In this document: piece by piece, positions 35,724 to 43,604 of the stretch
How the letters are laid out: every line of letters starts with the position of its first letter
Position numbering within the stretch: the stretch's first letter is position 1
Assembly (NCBI RefSeq): GCF_947490415.1
Contig: NZ_CANLGX010000002.1
Span: 558,001-622,000 of the forward strand
Reading direction: 5' to 3'
DNA from: an uncultured Eudoraea sp.
GTDB lineage: Bacteria > Bacteroidota > Bacteroidia > Flavobacteriales > Flavobacteriaceae
Length of the DNA stretch: 64,000 nt
Translations under genes and position numbers: made by a program
The notes under the pieces: generated by a model
Database searches by the model: none
The model's input: only the letters and a program-made list of their open reading frames with translations
Told to the model about the DNA's origin: nothing

Positions 35724-36665
35724 TTATAATATTATACTATCTTTTTCATAAGGTAATTCGTCAAAATAACTCCATTCCACCCAGGATCCATCATAGTTCC
35801 AGACATTTTCAAATCCCATCAATTCTCTTAATACAAAGGTAGTCAAAGATGATCTGTAACCAGTATGACAATAAACAATAATCGTATCTTTTAAACCCAT
35901 TTCCAAACCCTTGTAAATCTTTTGCAATTCCTCAATGGACCTGAACTTTTTACTGCCCTCGAGATCAACCGAATCTGCCCAATCTATGTGGATACTTTTT
36001 GGAATTCTTCCTCCTTTTGAGGCTCCTTTTTTTATATGGATTCCTTTGTATTCTTCAGAACTACGGGTATCAATAAGAATAACATTTTTACTATCATCGC
36101 TTATTAAATCCATTAGTTCGTCTTTATCAATCCACAAATTTTTACTACTTTTTTCAGGAAGATAAAATTGGGTAGGGTTATATGAGAAGGGATCTGTTGT
36201 AAGTTTTCCACCCACACTTTCCCAGCTCTTTAATCCACCATTTAATATCTTCACCGAATCAAAATCATAGTTTTTTAATAAACACCATAAACGCATAGCA
36301 TCAGGTGAGCCCTTATCATCATAGACCACAATAAGATCATTATTATCAATTCCTAATTCGCCGAAAAGAAGTTCAATATTTTTCTTACCGGCTCGCATTC
36401 CTATATATGGAAATGAACTATCAGAAACATCTGTTCGCCATATATTTAAAGAACCATAAATATGTCCTGTCTTATAATCCTCAGGATTTCTGAAATCAAC
36501 TATTTTTATATTTTCGTCGTTCAAAATTTTTATTAATTCTTTTGCTTCAATAAGATGTTCCGTGGAAGCATAATTTGTAATGACAAGGTTTTGTTTTTCA
36601 TTGATTCCCTTGCAGGATAGTAGCAAAATAAACAAAACCGCATATATACTAATCTTTGAGCTCAT
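35724..36665 (-). CDS. Tandem rhodanese sulfurtransferase lipoprotein
   Basis: About 313 residues from the ATG at 36665. This start gives a clean lipoprotein signal (LFILLLSC, Cys18); an upstream ATG at 36692 is possible. Two rhodanese domains are present. The N-terminal one lacks the Cys (VVYDDKGSPDA), while the C-terminal one has Cys266 in YCHTGYRSS. The layout is that of thiosulfate or mercaptopyruvate sulfurtransferases, but exported. The start lies inside the last codons of the cytochrome gene (17-base overlap). It may act on thiosulfate in the periplasm and release sulfite for the neighbouring dehydrogenase (inference). Confidence 0.87.
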   Translation of the reverse strand: MSSKISIYAVLFILLLSCKGINEKQNLVITNYASTEHLIEAKELIKILNDENIKIVDFRNPEDYKTGHIYGSLNIWRTDVSDSSFPYIGMRAGKKNIELLFGELGIDNNDLIVVYDDKGSPDAMRLWCLLKNYDFDSVKILNGGLKSWESVGGKLTTDPFSYNPTQFYLPEKSSKNLWIDKDELMDLISDDSKNVILIDTRSSEEYKGIHIKKGASKGGRIPKSIHIDWADSVDLEGSKKFRSIEELQKIYKGLEMGLKDTIIVYCHTGYRSSLTTFVLRELMGFENVWNYDGSWVEWSYFDELPYEKDSIIL

Positions 36666-37128
36666 ACCATTCAATATCTGACAATACTTCACGTCTTCCT
36701 TTTTTCTGAGGCGGGTAATTAGTCACCAGATAGTTTACAATTATTGCTTCATTATTTCCCAAATCCCATAAATTTTGTGTTTCCTGCATCCACCTGATGG
36801 TCGCAATCCAGCGTTCCTCATTCATTCTATTTTGGGTGACTAGTTTTGCAGAATGGCAATTTGTACAATTATTCACCACTGTCATTAAGCCATCAGCTTC
36901 TATAAGACCGGTTCTGACATGTATGCCATTTTCAATCTTGTCAAAATCATCTGATTCCTGGATAGAAACATATTCCGGCTCAACTTCTGTTGCCTTTTTC
37001 CTGGTCCAATCAGGGTTAGATAACAAAAACAGGATTCCGATTGCAGCTACAATGAATAAGCCGAATAAGCCCGCCATAAGTCTATAGATGGCTTTTACTT
37101 GTTGTTTGAACTTAGAGTGCTCCTGCAT
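36649..37128 (-). CDS. Membrane-anchored monoheme cytochrome c of the sulfite dehydrogenase
   Basis: 159 residues. An N-terminal helix (about 15-37) anchors a small domain with one CTNCH heme site (Cys88-His92) and a likely axial Met at M114 in RWMQ. It starts on the base next to the sulfite dehydrogenase stop, as in SorA-SorB type pairs. It should take electrons from the molybdenum subunit and pass them to the respiratory chain. Confidence 0.88.
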   Translation of the reverse strand: MQEHSKFKQQVKAIYRLMAGLFGLFIVAAIGILFLLSNPDWTRKKATEVEPEYVSIQESDDFDKIENGIHVRTGLIEADGLMTVVNNCTNCHSAKLVTQNRMNEERWIATIRWMQETQNLWDLGNNEAIIVNYLVTNYPPQKKGRREVLSDIEWYELKD

Positions 37129-38349
37129 TTATGTAACCTTTACTGCAATTCTATGGCATGCGTTATTAAGGTAACCCTTTGGATTCCAGCCTGGTAATAG
37201 CATGGGTTGACTTATACCGTTGGAATCCGTGGCCCGAGCCCAAACTTCATAATAACCTTCTTTTGGAAAGTCTATTGAAGCATTAAAATGTTGCCACGCC
37301 AATCTGTTTGCCGGTTTTTCTATTGGACAGGGCTGCCAGGTGGAACCAAAATCTATGGAATATTCCATTTTTACTACTTCAAGCTCTCCGGCCCAGGCAT
37401 GTCCCCGGATGTCCAGTTTTTTACCTTTATTAATCATAGCCCCCGATTTCGGATAGGTTATTAATGATTTTACAGGCATAGATTCAATAATGCACATATC
37501 CTCTTCTTTAACCTTTTCGCCCGGAGCTACAGGATTACAAGGCACCCTATACGCATCGCCGGTCATTTTGGTGCCATCATGTACCTTATTTCGAATACTT
37601 ATTCTATTTACCCATTTCCCGGAAACTGAAGCCGGCCAGCCCCCGGCAATCAGCCTTAAAGGGTAACCATGGGCTAAAGGAATGTCCTCGTTGTTCATTT
37701 TAAAAGCCAGTAAGGTTTCCTCCTGCAGAGCCTTTATCATCGGGGCGCCACGGGAAATTGGCTCTTTCCCCGGATCCCTGCTTAAATGTAAATCCGCAGC
37801 GTGATATCCAATGTAAACTGCGTCATCTTTTATTCCAACATCTTCCAAAACATCTTTTAGCCTTATTCCGGTCCAGGTAGCACAGGAAACCGCCCCAATT
37901 GTCCATTGATTTCCTTTTGCGGGCGGGTCAAATTCACTTCGGCCATTACCGCCACATTCCAGGGTTAATTGGTAGGTATACTGCGGAAATTTTGATTTTA
38001 ACTCTGCCAGGGTATAGGTTTTCTCTTGCCTTACGGACTCTCCATCGAATGTTAAGGTCCAACTGTTAGCATCTATGTTTTCCGGGATTAATCCATTGTT
38101 TCGAATAAACATAAACTTGTTAGGCGTTATTTTATCATCCAAAAGGTGAGCCTTTGCTTCAATATTCCAGGGTTTGTCGTTTAGCACGACCATCCCTTTA
38201 TCCTTGTCAAACATTTTGAAGGGGTCGGGGTCCTGGAAGGCTAGTGGTTTGTAGCCTTCGGGCATAACCGAACCAAATACAATATCCGCTCCTATTACAG
38301 AGGCCATGGTGCCTATAGTCGCCTTTTTAACAAAGTTTCGTCTTTTCAT
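37129..38349 (-). CDS. Sulfite dehydrogenase, molybdopterin subunit (sulfite oxidase family)
   Basis: 406 residues. The N-terminus MKRRNFVKKATIG is a Tat-type signal, so the enzyme is periplasmic. The Moco domain has ECGGNGRSEF and the molybdenum-ligand Cys156 in VSCATWTGIRL, and later HGYPLRLI. The C-terminal half (about 275-405) is the Ig-like dimerisation domain. It oxidises sulfite to sulfate. It has no heme domain of its own and is followed by a cytochrome c gene. The promoter has a GTAAC-N4-GTTAC site. Confidence 0.92.
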   Translation of the reverse strand: MKRRNFVKKATIGTMASVIGADIVFGSVMPEGYKPLAFQDPDPFKMFDKDKGMVVLNDKPWNIEAKAHLLDDKITPNKFMFIRNNGLIPENIDANSWTLTFDGESVRQEKTYTLAELKSKFPQYTYQLTLECGGNGRSEFDPPAKGNQWTIGAVSCATWTGIRLKDVLEDVGIKDDAVYIGYHAADLHLSRDPGKEPISRGAPMIKALQEETLLAFKMNNEDIPLAHGYPLRLIAGGWPASVSGKWVNRISIRNKVHDGTKMTGDAYRVPCNPVAPGEKVKEEDMCIIESMPVKSLITYPKSGAMINKGKKLDIRGHAWAGELEVVKMEYSIDFGSTWQPCPIEKPANRLAWQHFNASIDFPKEGYYEVWARATDSNGISQPMLLPGWNPKGYLNNACHRIAVKVT

Positions 38350-38372
38350 TATTCAGTTTATTTCTAAAGATT

Positions 38373-38417
38373 CTAAATTAAGAATTTATTTAATAACGTA
38401 AGTGTAACAAATGTTAC
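38373..38417 (-). promoter_or_regulatory. GTAAC-N4-GTTAC site and -7 like element of the sulfite dehydrogenase promoter
   Basis: The palindrome GTAAC AAAT GTTAC is at 38404-38417. On the minus strand a TAATTTAG element (38380-38373), one mismatch from TAnnTTTG, ends 37.5 bp from the palindrome centre and 24 bases before the start codon at 38349. Confidence 0.55.
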
Positions 38418-38589
38418 TATACTTCAAATATTAGTAAAATATATTTAAGGAATCATGTAATTTTTGAGGAAAATAGGAGCATGGTTAATGCACATAAAGA
38501 ACTCGAATCTTTTTAAAATAAGATATATGGAATCCGTAAATATCCGAAATTTGATACTTCCTAAATTTTATAGAAAAATTTTTCTGAAT
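38418..38589. other. Central part of the divergent region, nothing further seen
   Basis: AT-rich stretch between the two divergent promoters of the sulfite dehydrogenase and the DUF6799 gene. It contains no open frame of note, no hairpin and no further copy of the palindromes. Confidence 0.5.
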
Positions 38590-38603
38590 GTAACATATGT
38601 TGC
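38590..38603. promoter_or_regulatory. GTAAC-N4-GTTGC palindrome, one mismatch
   Basis: GTAAC ATAT GTTGC, a one-base variant of the family. It lies 42 bp (centre to centre, about four helical turns) upstream of the ATGAC-N4-GTCAT site at 38632. Confidence 0.5.
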
Positions 38604-38631
38604 ACAAAACCCCTGTATTTATTAAGGTTGC

Positions 38632-38675
38632 ATGACTATGGTCATTGCCCTGGTTGTTTTAGTCTTATAAGTTTG
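38632..38675 (+). promoter_or_regulatory. ATGAC-N4-GTCAT site with a full promoter of the DUF6799 gene
   Basis: The palindrome ATGAC TATG GTCAT is at 38632-38645 and overlaps an ATTG -33 element (38644-38647). After 20 bases follows a perfect TAnnTTTG -7 element, TAAGTTTG at 38668-38675. Palindrome centre to -7 end is 36.5 bp. This is the clearest promoter in the window. Confidence 0.7.
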
Positions 38676-38708
38676 TAACATTATTTATTAATATTAAATC
38701 TCAATACC

Positions 38709-39386
38709 ATGAAAAGAAATTTAGTTTTATTGGCGCTTATAGTTTTAGGATCTATGGCGCTCACGGCCCAGGAAAGAGATCAGGATAGAATTCAGGATCA
38801 AGACCGTACCAAATTGGTTATGGTTAATGGCGAAATGTTAGAATTAAGAGATAGGGCAGAAATGCGCCTTAAAGATAGACAGACCTTAGCAGACGGATCT
38901 GTGGTGTCTCCAGACGGCACCTATGAAACCGCGGATGGTGACCGCCTGAAACTGAAAAATGGGGAATGTTTAGATGGTGATGGTATCAAATATCGGAATG
39001 AATATCAATACCGCTATAAAGTAGGTCAGGAGAATAAAGGTTTAACCCAGGATCAAATTCGGGAACGAAATCAAAATAGAGTCCAATATACTTTGGTTGA
39101 CGGAGATATGTATGTGGTAAGAAATCAGACGCAGCAACGTTTACAAGAAAGTCTGGACCTTGGAAATGGAGTTGTAGTGAACCCTGATGGAAGTTTTCAA
39201 ACAAGAGATCAAAAAAGATTACAACTGAAGGATGGAGAATGCCTGAATGCTGATGGTCAAATGTTTAGTAATATGTATCAGTATCGAAAAATGATCATCC
39301 AAAAAAATATGGCCCCTCAAAAAAAGATGATAAAAAAAGGTGTAAATAAGCCTACTGCGAAAAAGAAAAAAATAAGCAAAAAATAA
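38709..39386 (+). CDS. Secreted protein with two DUF6799-like repeats
   Basis: 225 residues. A signal peptide ends about at LTAQ, followed by a charged segment rich in DQDR. Two similar repeats of about 70 residues follow (roughly 35-103 and 115-185). Each has the pattern 'LVxGxMxxxRxxxxxRLxxxxxLxxGxVVxPDGxxxTxDxxRLxLKxGECLxxDG'. The C-terminus is Lys-rich. DUF6799 has no known function; it is a periplasmic domain of Bacteroidetes. The strong promoter with the ATGAC site links it to the sulfur genes. Confidence 0.8.
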   Translation: MKRNLVLLALIVLGSMALTAQERDQDRIQDQDRTKLVMVNGEMLELRDRAEMRLKDRQTLADGSVVSPDGTYETADGDRLKLKNGECLDGDGIKYRNEYQYRYKVGQENKGLTQDQIRERNQNRVQYTLVDGDMYVVRNQTQQRLQESLDLGNGVVVNPDGSFQTRDQKRLQLKDGECLNADGQMFSNMYQYRKMIIQKNMAPQKKMIKKGVNKPTAKKKKISKK

Positions 39387-39395
39387 ACATTATAG

Positions 39396-39429
39396 AGGGC
39401 TCCTGTTCAATTCGGGGGCCCTTTATTTA
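39396..39429 (+). terminator. Terminator after the DUF6799 gene
   Basis: A 10-bp stem (39396-39405 with 39413-39422, two G-U pairs) is followed by TTATTT. It lies 10 bases after the stop and just before the next gene's start at 39442. Confidence 0.65.
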
Positions 39430-39441
39430 AAGTAATCCAAA

Positions 39442-40332
39442 ATGAAGATTCGACTTATTTTGAATTTTTTTTTATTTTCAATTATCCCTATAGTTCTTAT
39501 AGGGCAAGACCCTGTTAAAACCACTAATGATATTGTTAATGAGGATTTTTCCTATTTTTTGGCAGATGTTAGTTATGTTAATGATTATGTTTTTATGGGC
39601 AGGCGCGATTCTATTGCCGCCCCTTATCTGTTCCCTTCTCTGGGGTATTATAATAAATCAGGCTTTTTCGCTGATGCGTCCTTATCCTTCCTTACAGGAT
39701 CTCAAGCCAGTGGGGTTGACCTTATTTTATTCAGTGCGGGTTACATCTTCAATTCAAACAACTTTAGCGGCGGTATTTCAGGGACGGCTTACTTTTTCAA
39801 TGCGGAAAGTAACAATGTGATGTCATCAGTAACCGGCAGTCTGACAGGTATTGTAGGCTATGATTTCGGGATGCTGGAAACCACACTCTCTTTAAGTAGT
39901 TATTTCAATGATGGCAGTTCCACAGATTTTATTACCGGGTTGATGATCAACCGTATTTTTTACACTAAGAATAAAAATCTAATGATTAACCCCAGTATTT
40001 CTTTGTATGCCGGAACACAATATTTTTATCAGCAGTACTATAATAGCAGTCGCCTGGGAAACAGAAAAGGCAAAGGCATGGCTAATACAGGTTCCGGAAC
40101 GGTAGATTCCAATATGATTAATATTGAACAAGTTCAAAAATTTAATGTTCTGAATATGGAGATAGAGATTCCATTACATTACAATTTCAAACATTTTATC
40201 TTTTCATTCTACCCCATGATGGCATTCCCTCAAAGCAGCGCTACTATAATCAATGAAGATACTATAGTGACAGAAGATCTTAAGCCGGTTTTCTATTGGT
40301 CAGCCGGGATAAGTTACTGGTTTAAATCCTAA
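39442..40332 (+). CDS. Putative outer-membrane beta-barrel protein
   Basis: 296 residues. A signal peptide (MKIRLILNFFLFSIIPIVLI) is followed by alternating aromatic/hydrophobic strands, with an N-terminal 'DVSYVNDYVFMGRRDS' and a C-terminal 'AGISYWFKS' ending on an aromatic-rich strand, as in Bacteroidetes outer-membrane proteins. I do not recognise a family. It sits between the DUF6799 gene and upp, and could be read through the terminator before it. Function unknown. Confidence 0.65.
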   Translation: MKIRLILNFFLFSIIPIVLIGQDPVKTTNDIVNEDFSYFLADVSYVNDYVFMGRRDSIAAPYLFPSLGYYNKSGFFADASLSFLTGSQASGVDLILFSAGYIFNSNNFSGGISGTAYFFNAESNNVMSSVTGSLTGIVGYDFGMLETTLSLSSYFNDGSSTDFITGLMINRIFYTKNKNLMINPSISLYAGTQYFYQQYYNSSRLGNRKGKGMANTGSGTVDSNMINIEQVQKFNVLNMEIEIPLHYNFKHFIFSFYPMMAFPQSSATIINEDTIVTEDLKPVFYWSAGISYWFKS

Positions 40333-40364
40333 AAAATGTATCTTTAAGGTAAATCATAAAATGA

Positions 40365-41018
40365 ATGATCATTCATAATTTTGGAGCTGAAAACTCCTTG
40401 CTAAATCAATTCGTCGCAGAACTTAGGGATATAAAAATTCAAAAGGATTCCATGCGTTTTCGAAGGAATATTGAACGGATTGGTGAAATCCTTTGTTATG
40501 AATTAAGCAAAACTCTAAATTATAAGGTAAGTACAGTTCAAACACCCTTTGGCCATAAAGCCATGGCATTGCCATTAGACAACCTGGTTTTGTGTTCTGT
40601 TTTAAGGGCGGGTTTGCCCTTACATCGTGGACTTTTGAATTATTTTGACAAAGCTGAGAACGCTTTTATTTCTGCCTACAGGCATCATCCGGCAGGAGGC
40701 AACGAATTTGATGTAATCGTTAAATATTTTGCTGCTCCGGCTTTGGGGGGTAAAACACTCATATTAACAGACCCTATGCTGGCAACCGGTAAGACTCTAG
40801 AGAATGTATTAAATGCCTTAAAAAACCATGGTCAACCTAAACAGATACATATTATTTCTGTTATTGGTTCTAAAGTAGGGATAGAATATGTGAAAAGTGT
40901 TTTCCCGGATAATACGCACTTGTGGATTGCTACTATTGATGATGAATTGACCGCCAAAGGATATATCATTCCCGGATTGGGCGATGCCGGGGATCTTGCT
41001 TACGGAACCAAACTTTAA
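40365..41018 (+). CDS. upp: Uracil phosphoribosyltransferase
   Basis: 217 residues. The PRPP-binding loop LILTDPMLATGKTL and the uracil-site region near IPGLGDAGDLAYG at the C-terminus are clear. It converts uracil and PRPP to UMP in the pyrimidine salvage pathway, in the cytoplasm. The first residues (MIIHNF) start at the ATG at 40365; an in-frame alternative close by is not needed. It seems unrelated to its sulfur and efflux neighbours. Confidence 0.95.
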   Translation: MIIHNFGAENSLLNQFVAELRDIKIQKDSMRFRRNIERIGEILCYELSKTLNYKVSTVQTPFGHKAMALPLDNLVLCSVLRAGLPLHRGLLNYFDKAENAFISAYRHHPAGGNEFDVIVKYFAAPALGGKTLILTDPMLATGKTLENVLNALKNHGQPKQIHIISVIGSKVGIEYVKSVFPDNTHLWIATIDDELTAKGYIIPGLGDAGDLAYGTKL

Positions 41019-41059
41019 TTTCTTTTTAATCATCTCAGGATAATCTGCTTGCATACTCT

Positions 41060-41126
41060 GTAACATAAGTTACCATATTTCAGTAACATAGGTTACCGTT
41101 TGCACTTTCTTCTAAGCTTAATTTTG
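41060..41126 (+). promoter_or_regulatory. Tandem GTAAC-N4-GTTAC sites with a perfect -7 element of the RND efflux operon
   Basis: GTAAC ATAA GTTAC (41060-41073) and GTAAC ATAG GTTAC (41083-41096) lie 23 bp apart, about two helical turns. A perfect TAnnTTTG element, TAATTTTG (41119-41126), ends 36.5 bp from the centre of the second site. A TTTG at 41099-41102 may serve as -33. The TolC gene starts at 41142. Confidence 0.7.
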
Positions 41127-41141
41127 CTTCAAAATAATTAG

Positions 41142-42446
41142 TTGATGAAGAATACACTACAAATACTGATCATGTTGAGCGTTTTTTTTATAAATGCTCA
41201 AAAAGACGTACTTATTACCAAGGGGGAGGTAATGAACAGGGTGATGGAGTACAATTCAACCTTAAAAATCACAGAAAAAGATATTATGGCTGCTGAGGGT
41301 GATTTTAGGCAAACCAATGCCGTACTATTGCCCAATATTAGTCTTTCACATACAGGCATAGCCACTAACAATCCGTTGATGGCTTTTGGTGTTAAATTAA
41401 ATCAGCAAATTGTAACACAAGCCGATTTTAATCCGGACCGCCTGAATAACCCAAGTCAAATTGAAGATTATGCAACCCGGTTTGAGATTCAACAACCCCT
41501 GTTGAATTTTGATGGTTTCTACCAGCGCAAAGCAGCAAAAGCCAAATTGACAGCCTCGGAATACCAATCGGGGCGCACGCGGGATTACATGATGCTAGAG
41601 GTTGAAAAAGCATACATGCAGTTACAGCTGGCATACAAAACAGTAGAAGTTTTGGAACAAACAAAAGTGGCTGCTATGGAAAACAAAAGGCTTGCAGACA
41701 ACAGTTTCAAACAGGGATACCTTCAACGATCTGATGTACTGGCGGTGGAAGTGCGAGTTACAGAAATTGATAATCAACTGCAATATGCAAAGAGTAATAT
41801 TCAAAATGCCTCCAATTACTTGTCGGTTATGATGAATGACTCCACCTACCAGATAATGGTCCCAGCCGATTCACTCAAGGTTTTTGCAAACCAATTTTCT
41901 TTGGAAAATGTATCGGAGAATAGAAAGGATATTTTGGCAATGGAATCAGCTAAAGAGGCCTATTACCAAACATATAGGTCGGATAAAATGAGTTTTTTAC
42001 CAAAATTGAATGCCTTTGGGACCTACGAATTACATGATGAACAGGTGTTTCGCGGAAGTGCCAGCGGCTATCTTTTTGGGGCGGAATTGAGATGGGACAT
42101 CCTGAACGGGACTAAACGGTTTGGTAAAGCCCATAAAAGTAAAGCAGAGTTTGAAAAAGCCACATTGGAATTAGAGCAATACAAATCAGAAAGTCAGCTA
42201 GAACTCAACAAAGCGAGACGGATGCTTCAGGATACCAAAAATAATCTGGAGCTTACCACCCTGGCTTTAAATCAATCCAAAGAAGCACTCAGAATTCGCA
42301 GCAATCGTTTTGCACAAGGTTTGGAAAAAACGACGGATCTGCTCTTAGCTGAAACGCAATATGCTCAGAAACAACTGGAATATTATTTTACCATTTTTCA
42401 GCATAATTCTGCTGTGGCCTACATGGAATTTTTAACAAAGGAATAA
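41142..42446 (+). CDS. TolC family outer-membrane efflux protein
   Basis: 434 residues. A signal peptide (LQILIMLSVFFINAQ) is followed by the two long helical halves of the TolC fold, with KEEIL-like coiled segments and the conserved 'QPLLNFDGFYQRKAAKAKL' region. It forms the outer-membrane channel of the efflux system whose adaptor gene starts 7 bases downstream. Its promoter carries tandem GTAAC palindromes, so the pump is probably induced with the sulfur genes. Confidence 0.92.
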   Translation: MMKNTLQILIMLSVFFINAQKDVLITKGEVMNRVMEYNSTLKITEKDIMAAEGDFRQTNAVLLPNISLSHTGIATNNPLMAFGVKLNQQIVTQADFNPDRLNNPSQIEDYATRFEIQQPLLNFDGFYQRKAAKAKLTASEYQSGRTRDYMMLEVEKAYMQLQLAYKTVEVLEQTKVAAMENKRLADNSFKQGYLQRSDVLAVEVRVTEIDNQLQYAKSNIQNASNYLSVMMNDSTYQIMVPADSLKVFANQFSLENVSENRKDILAMESAKEAYYQTYRSDKMSFLPKLNAFGTYELHDEQVFRGSASGYLFGAELRWDILNGTKRFGKAHKSKAEFEKATLELEQYKSESQLELNKARRMLQDTKNNLELTTLALNQSKEALRIRSNRFAQGLEKTTDLLLAETQYAQKQLEYYFTIFQHNSAVAYMEFLTKE

Positions 42447-42453
42447 TTAAATA

Positions 42454-43542
42454 ATGAAGAATAAAAACCGAAATATGCAAAAATTATACGTGATACTTCT
42501 GATACTTCTTGTCTGGAGTTGCAGTACTAAAGAGAAGAAAGAGCAACAGGCAAATGAGCTTGTTATTCCTGTAACCGTAAGAATGGTTGGTGAGATTGAT
42601 GGCCCGAATATGATTTCCACCAGTGGAACGATAGAAGCCGTCAAAAGTGCCAACTTAAGCACCCGTATCATGGGCCATGTAGACAAGATTCATGTCAGGA
42701 TAGGGGATAAGGTTACTAAAGGACAACTTTTGTTGAGCATCAACAACACGGAACTGTCTGCGAAGCTTGCCCAGGTAAATGCCGGAATTGCTGAAGCTAC
42801 AGCAGCCTATAACAATTCAGAAAAAGACCTGAAAAGGTTTACCGCTTTGTTTAACGAAAATAGCGCTTCACAAAAGGAGCTGGATGATATAACTGCTAAT
42901 TTCAATATGGCCAAAGCGAGACTGGAGGGCGCAAGGCAAATGAAAAATGAAGTAAATGCACAATTTTCTTATGCAGATATTCGCGCTCCTTTTAACGGAG
43001 TAGTAACCAATAAGTTCATAAACCCCGGTGATATGGCAAATCCTGGAAAGCCTCTTCTTGAAGTAGAAGCTCCCGGGAAATATCAGGTACTCACTTTAGT
43101 TCCCGAATCTGAAATAACAAAAATCAAACAGGGCATGGAAGTGCAGGTAAGTTTAAATACTTTGAATGAGAATGTCCCGGGTGAAGTTATTGAGGTAAGT
43201 AGCTCATCTAAAAACACAGGTGGTCAGTATCATGTTAAAGTGTCCTTATCGGAAACAAGCGCGCCTATCCTATCCGGGATGTATGCCACAGTCAAATTTC
43301 CTATAGCAGGCGAAAATCAATCAGGAGCAACTTTAATACCACTTGAGGCAGTTGTTCAAAAAGGTCAATTATCCGGAGTATATACCGTAAGCGAGAGTAA
43401 CACCGCCCTTCTCAGATGGCTTCGTTTAGGACGGACCTATGGTGATAAGGTTGAGGTTTTATCCGGCTTAACAGCAGATGAAAGTTTTATTGTTTCAGCA
43501 AATGGAAAATTATATAACGGGGCTAAAATATCTATACAATAG
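42454..43542 (+). CDS. RND efflux periplasmic adaptor (membrane fusion lipoprotein)
   Basis: 362 residues. Lipobox VWSC (Cys23) anchors it; a start at the ATG 42475 is also possible. The lipoyl-like halves are seen (GHVDKIHVRIGDKVTKGQLL and FSYADIRAPFNGVVTNKFINPGDMA) around a short coiled coil, followed by the beta-barrel and MP domains. It couples the TolC channel to the inner-membrane pump encoded next. Confidence 0.93.
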   Translation: MKNKNRNMQKLYVILLILLVWSCSTKEKKEQQANELVIPVTVRMVGEIDGPNMISTSGTIEAVKSANLSTRIMGHVDKIHVRIGDKVTKGQLLLSINNTELSAKLAQVNAGIAEATAAYNNSEKDLKRFTALFNENSASQKELDDITANFNMAKARLEGARQMKNEVNAQFSYADIRAPFNGVVTNKFINPGDMANPGKPLLEVEAPGKYQVLTLVPESEITKIKQGMEVQVSLNTLNENVPGEVIEVSSSSKNTGGQYHVKVSLSETSAPILSGMYATVKFPIAGENQSGATLIPLEAVVQKGQLSGVYTVSESNTALLRWLRLGRTYGDKVEVLSGLTADESFIVSANGKLYNGAKISIQ

Positions 43543-43604
43543 ATCCGGGTTAGGTTTATTTACCACCCACCAAGAAAAGAAGTTCATAAAGCAATAATAA
43601 AAAT

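Noticed and set aside
38623-38630. TAAGGTTG as -7 element for the palindrome at 38590
   Set aside because: Distance is 33.5 bp rather than 36.5 and the element has a mismatch; the promoter at 38668-38675 is better.
22781-41096. Naming the regulator as FNR, HcpR or NnrR
   Set aside because: The half-sites differ from those I know for these regulators and no regulator gene lies in the window; only the Crp/FNR-like geometry can be stated.
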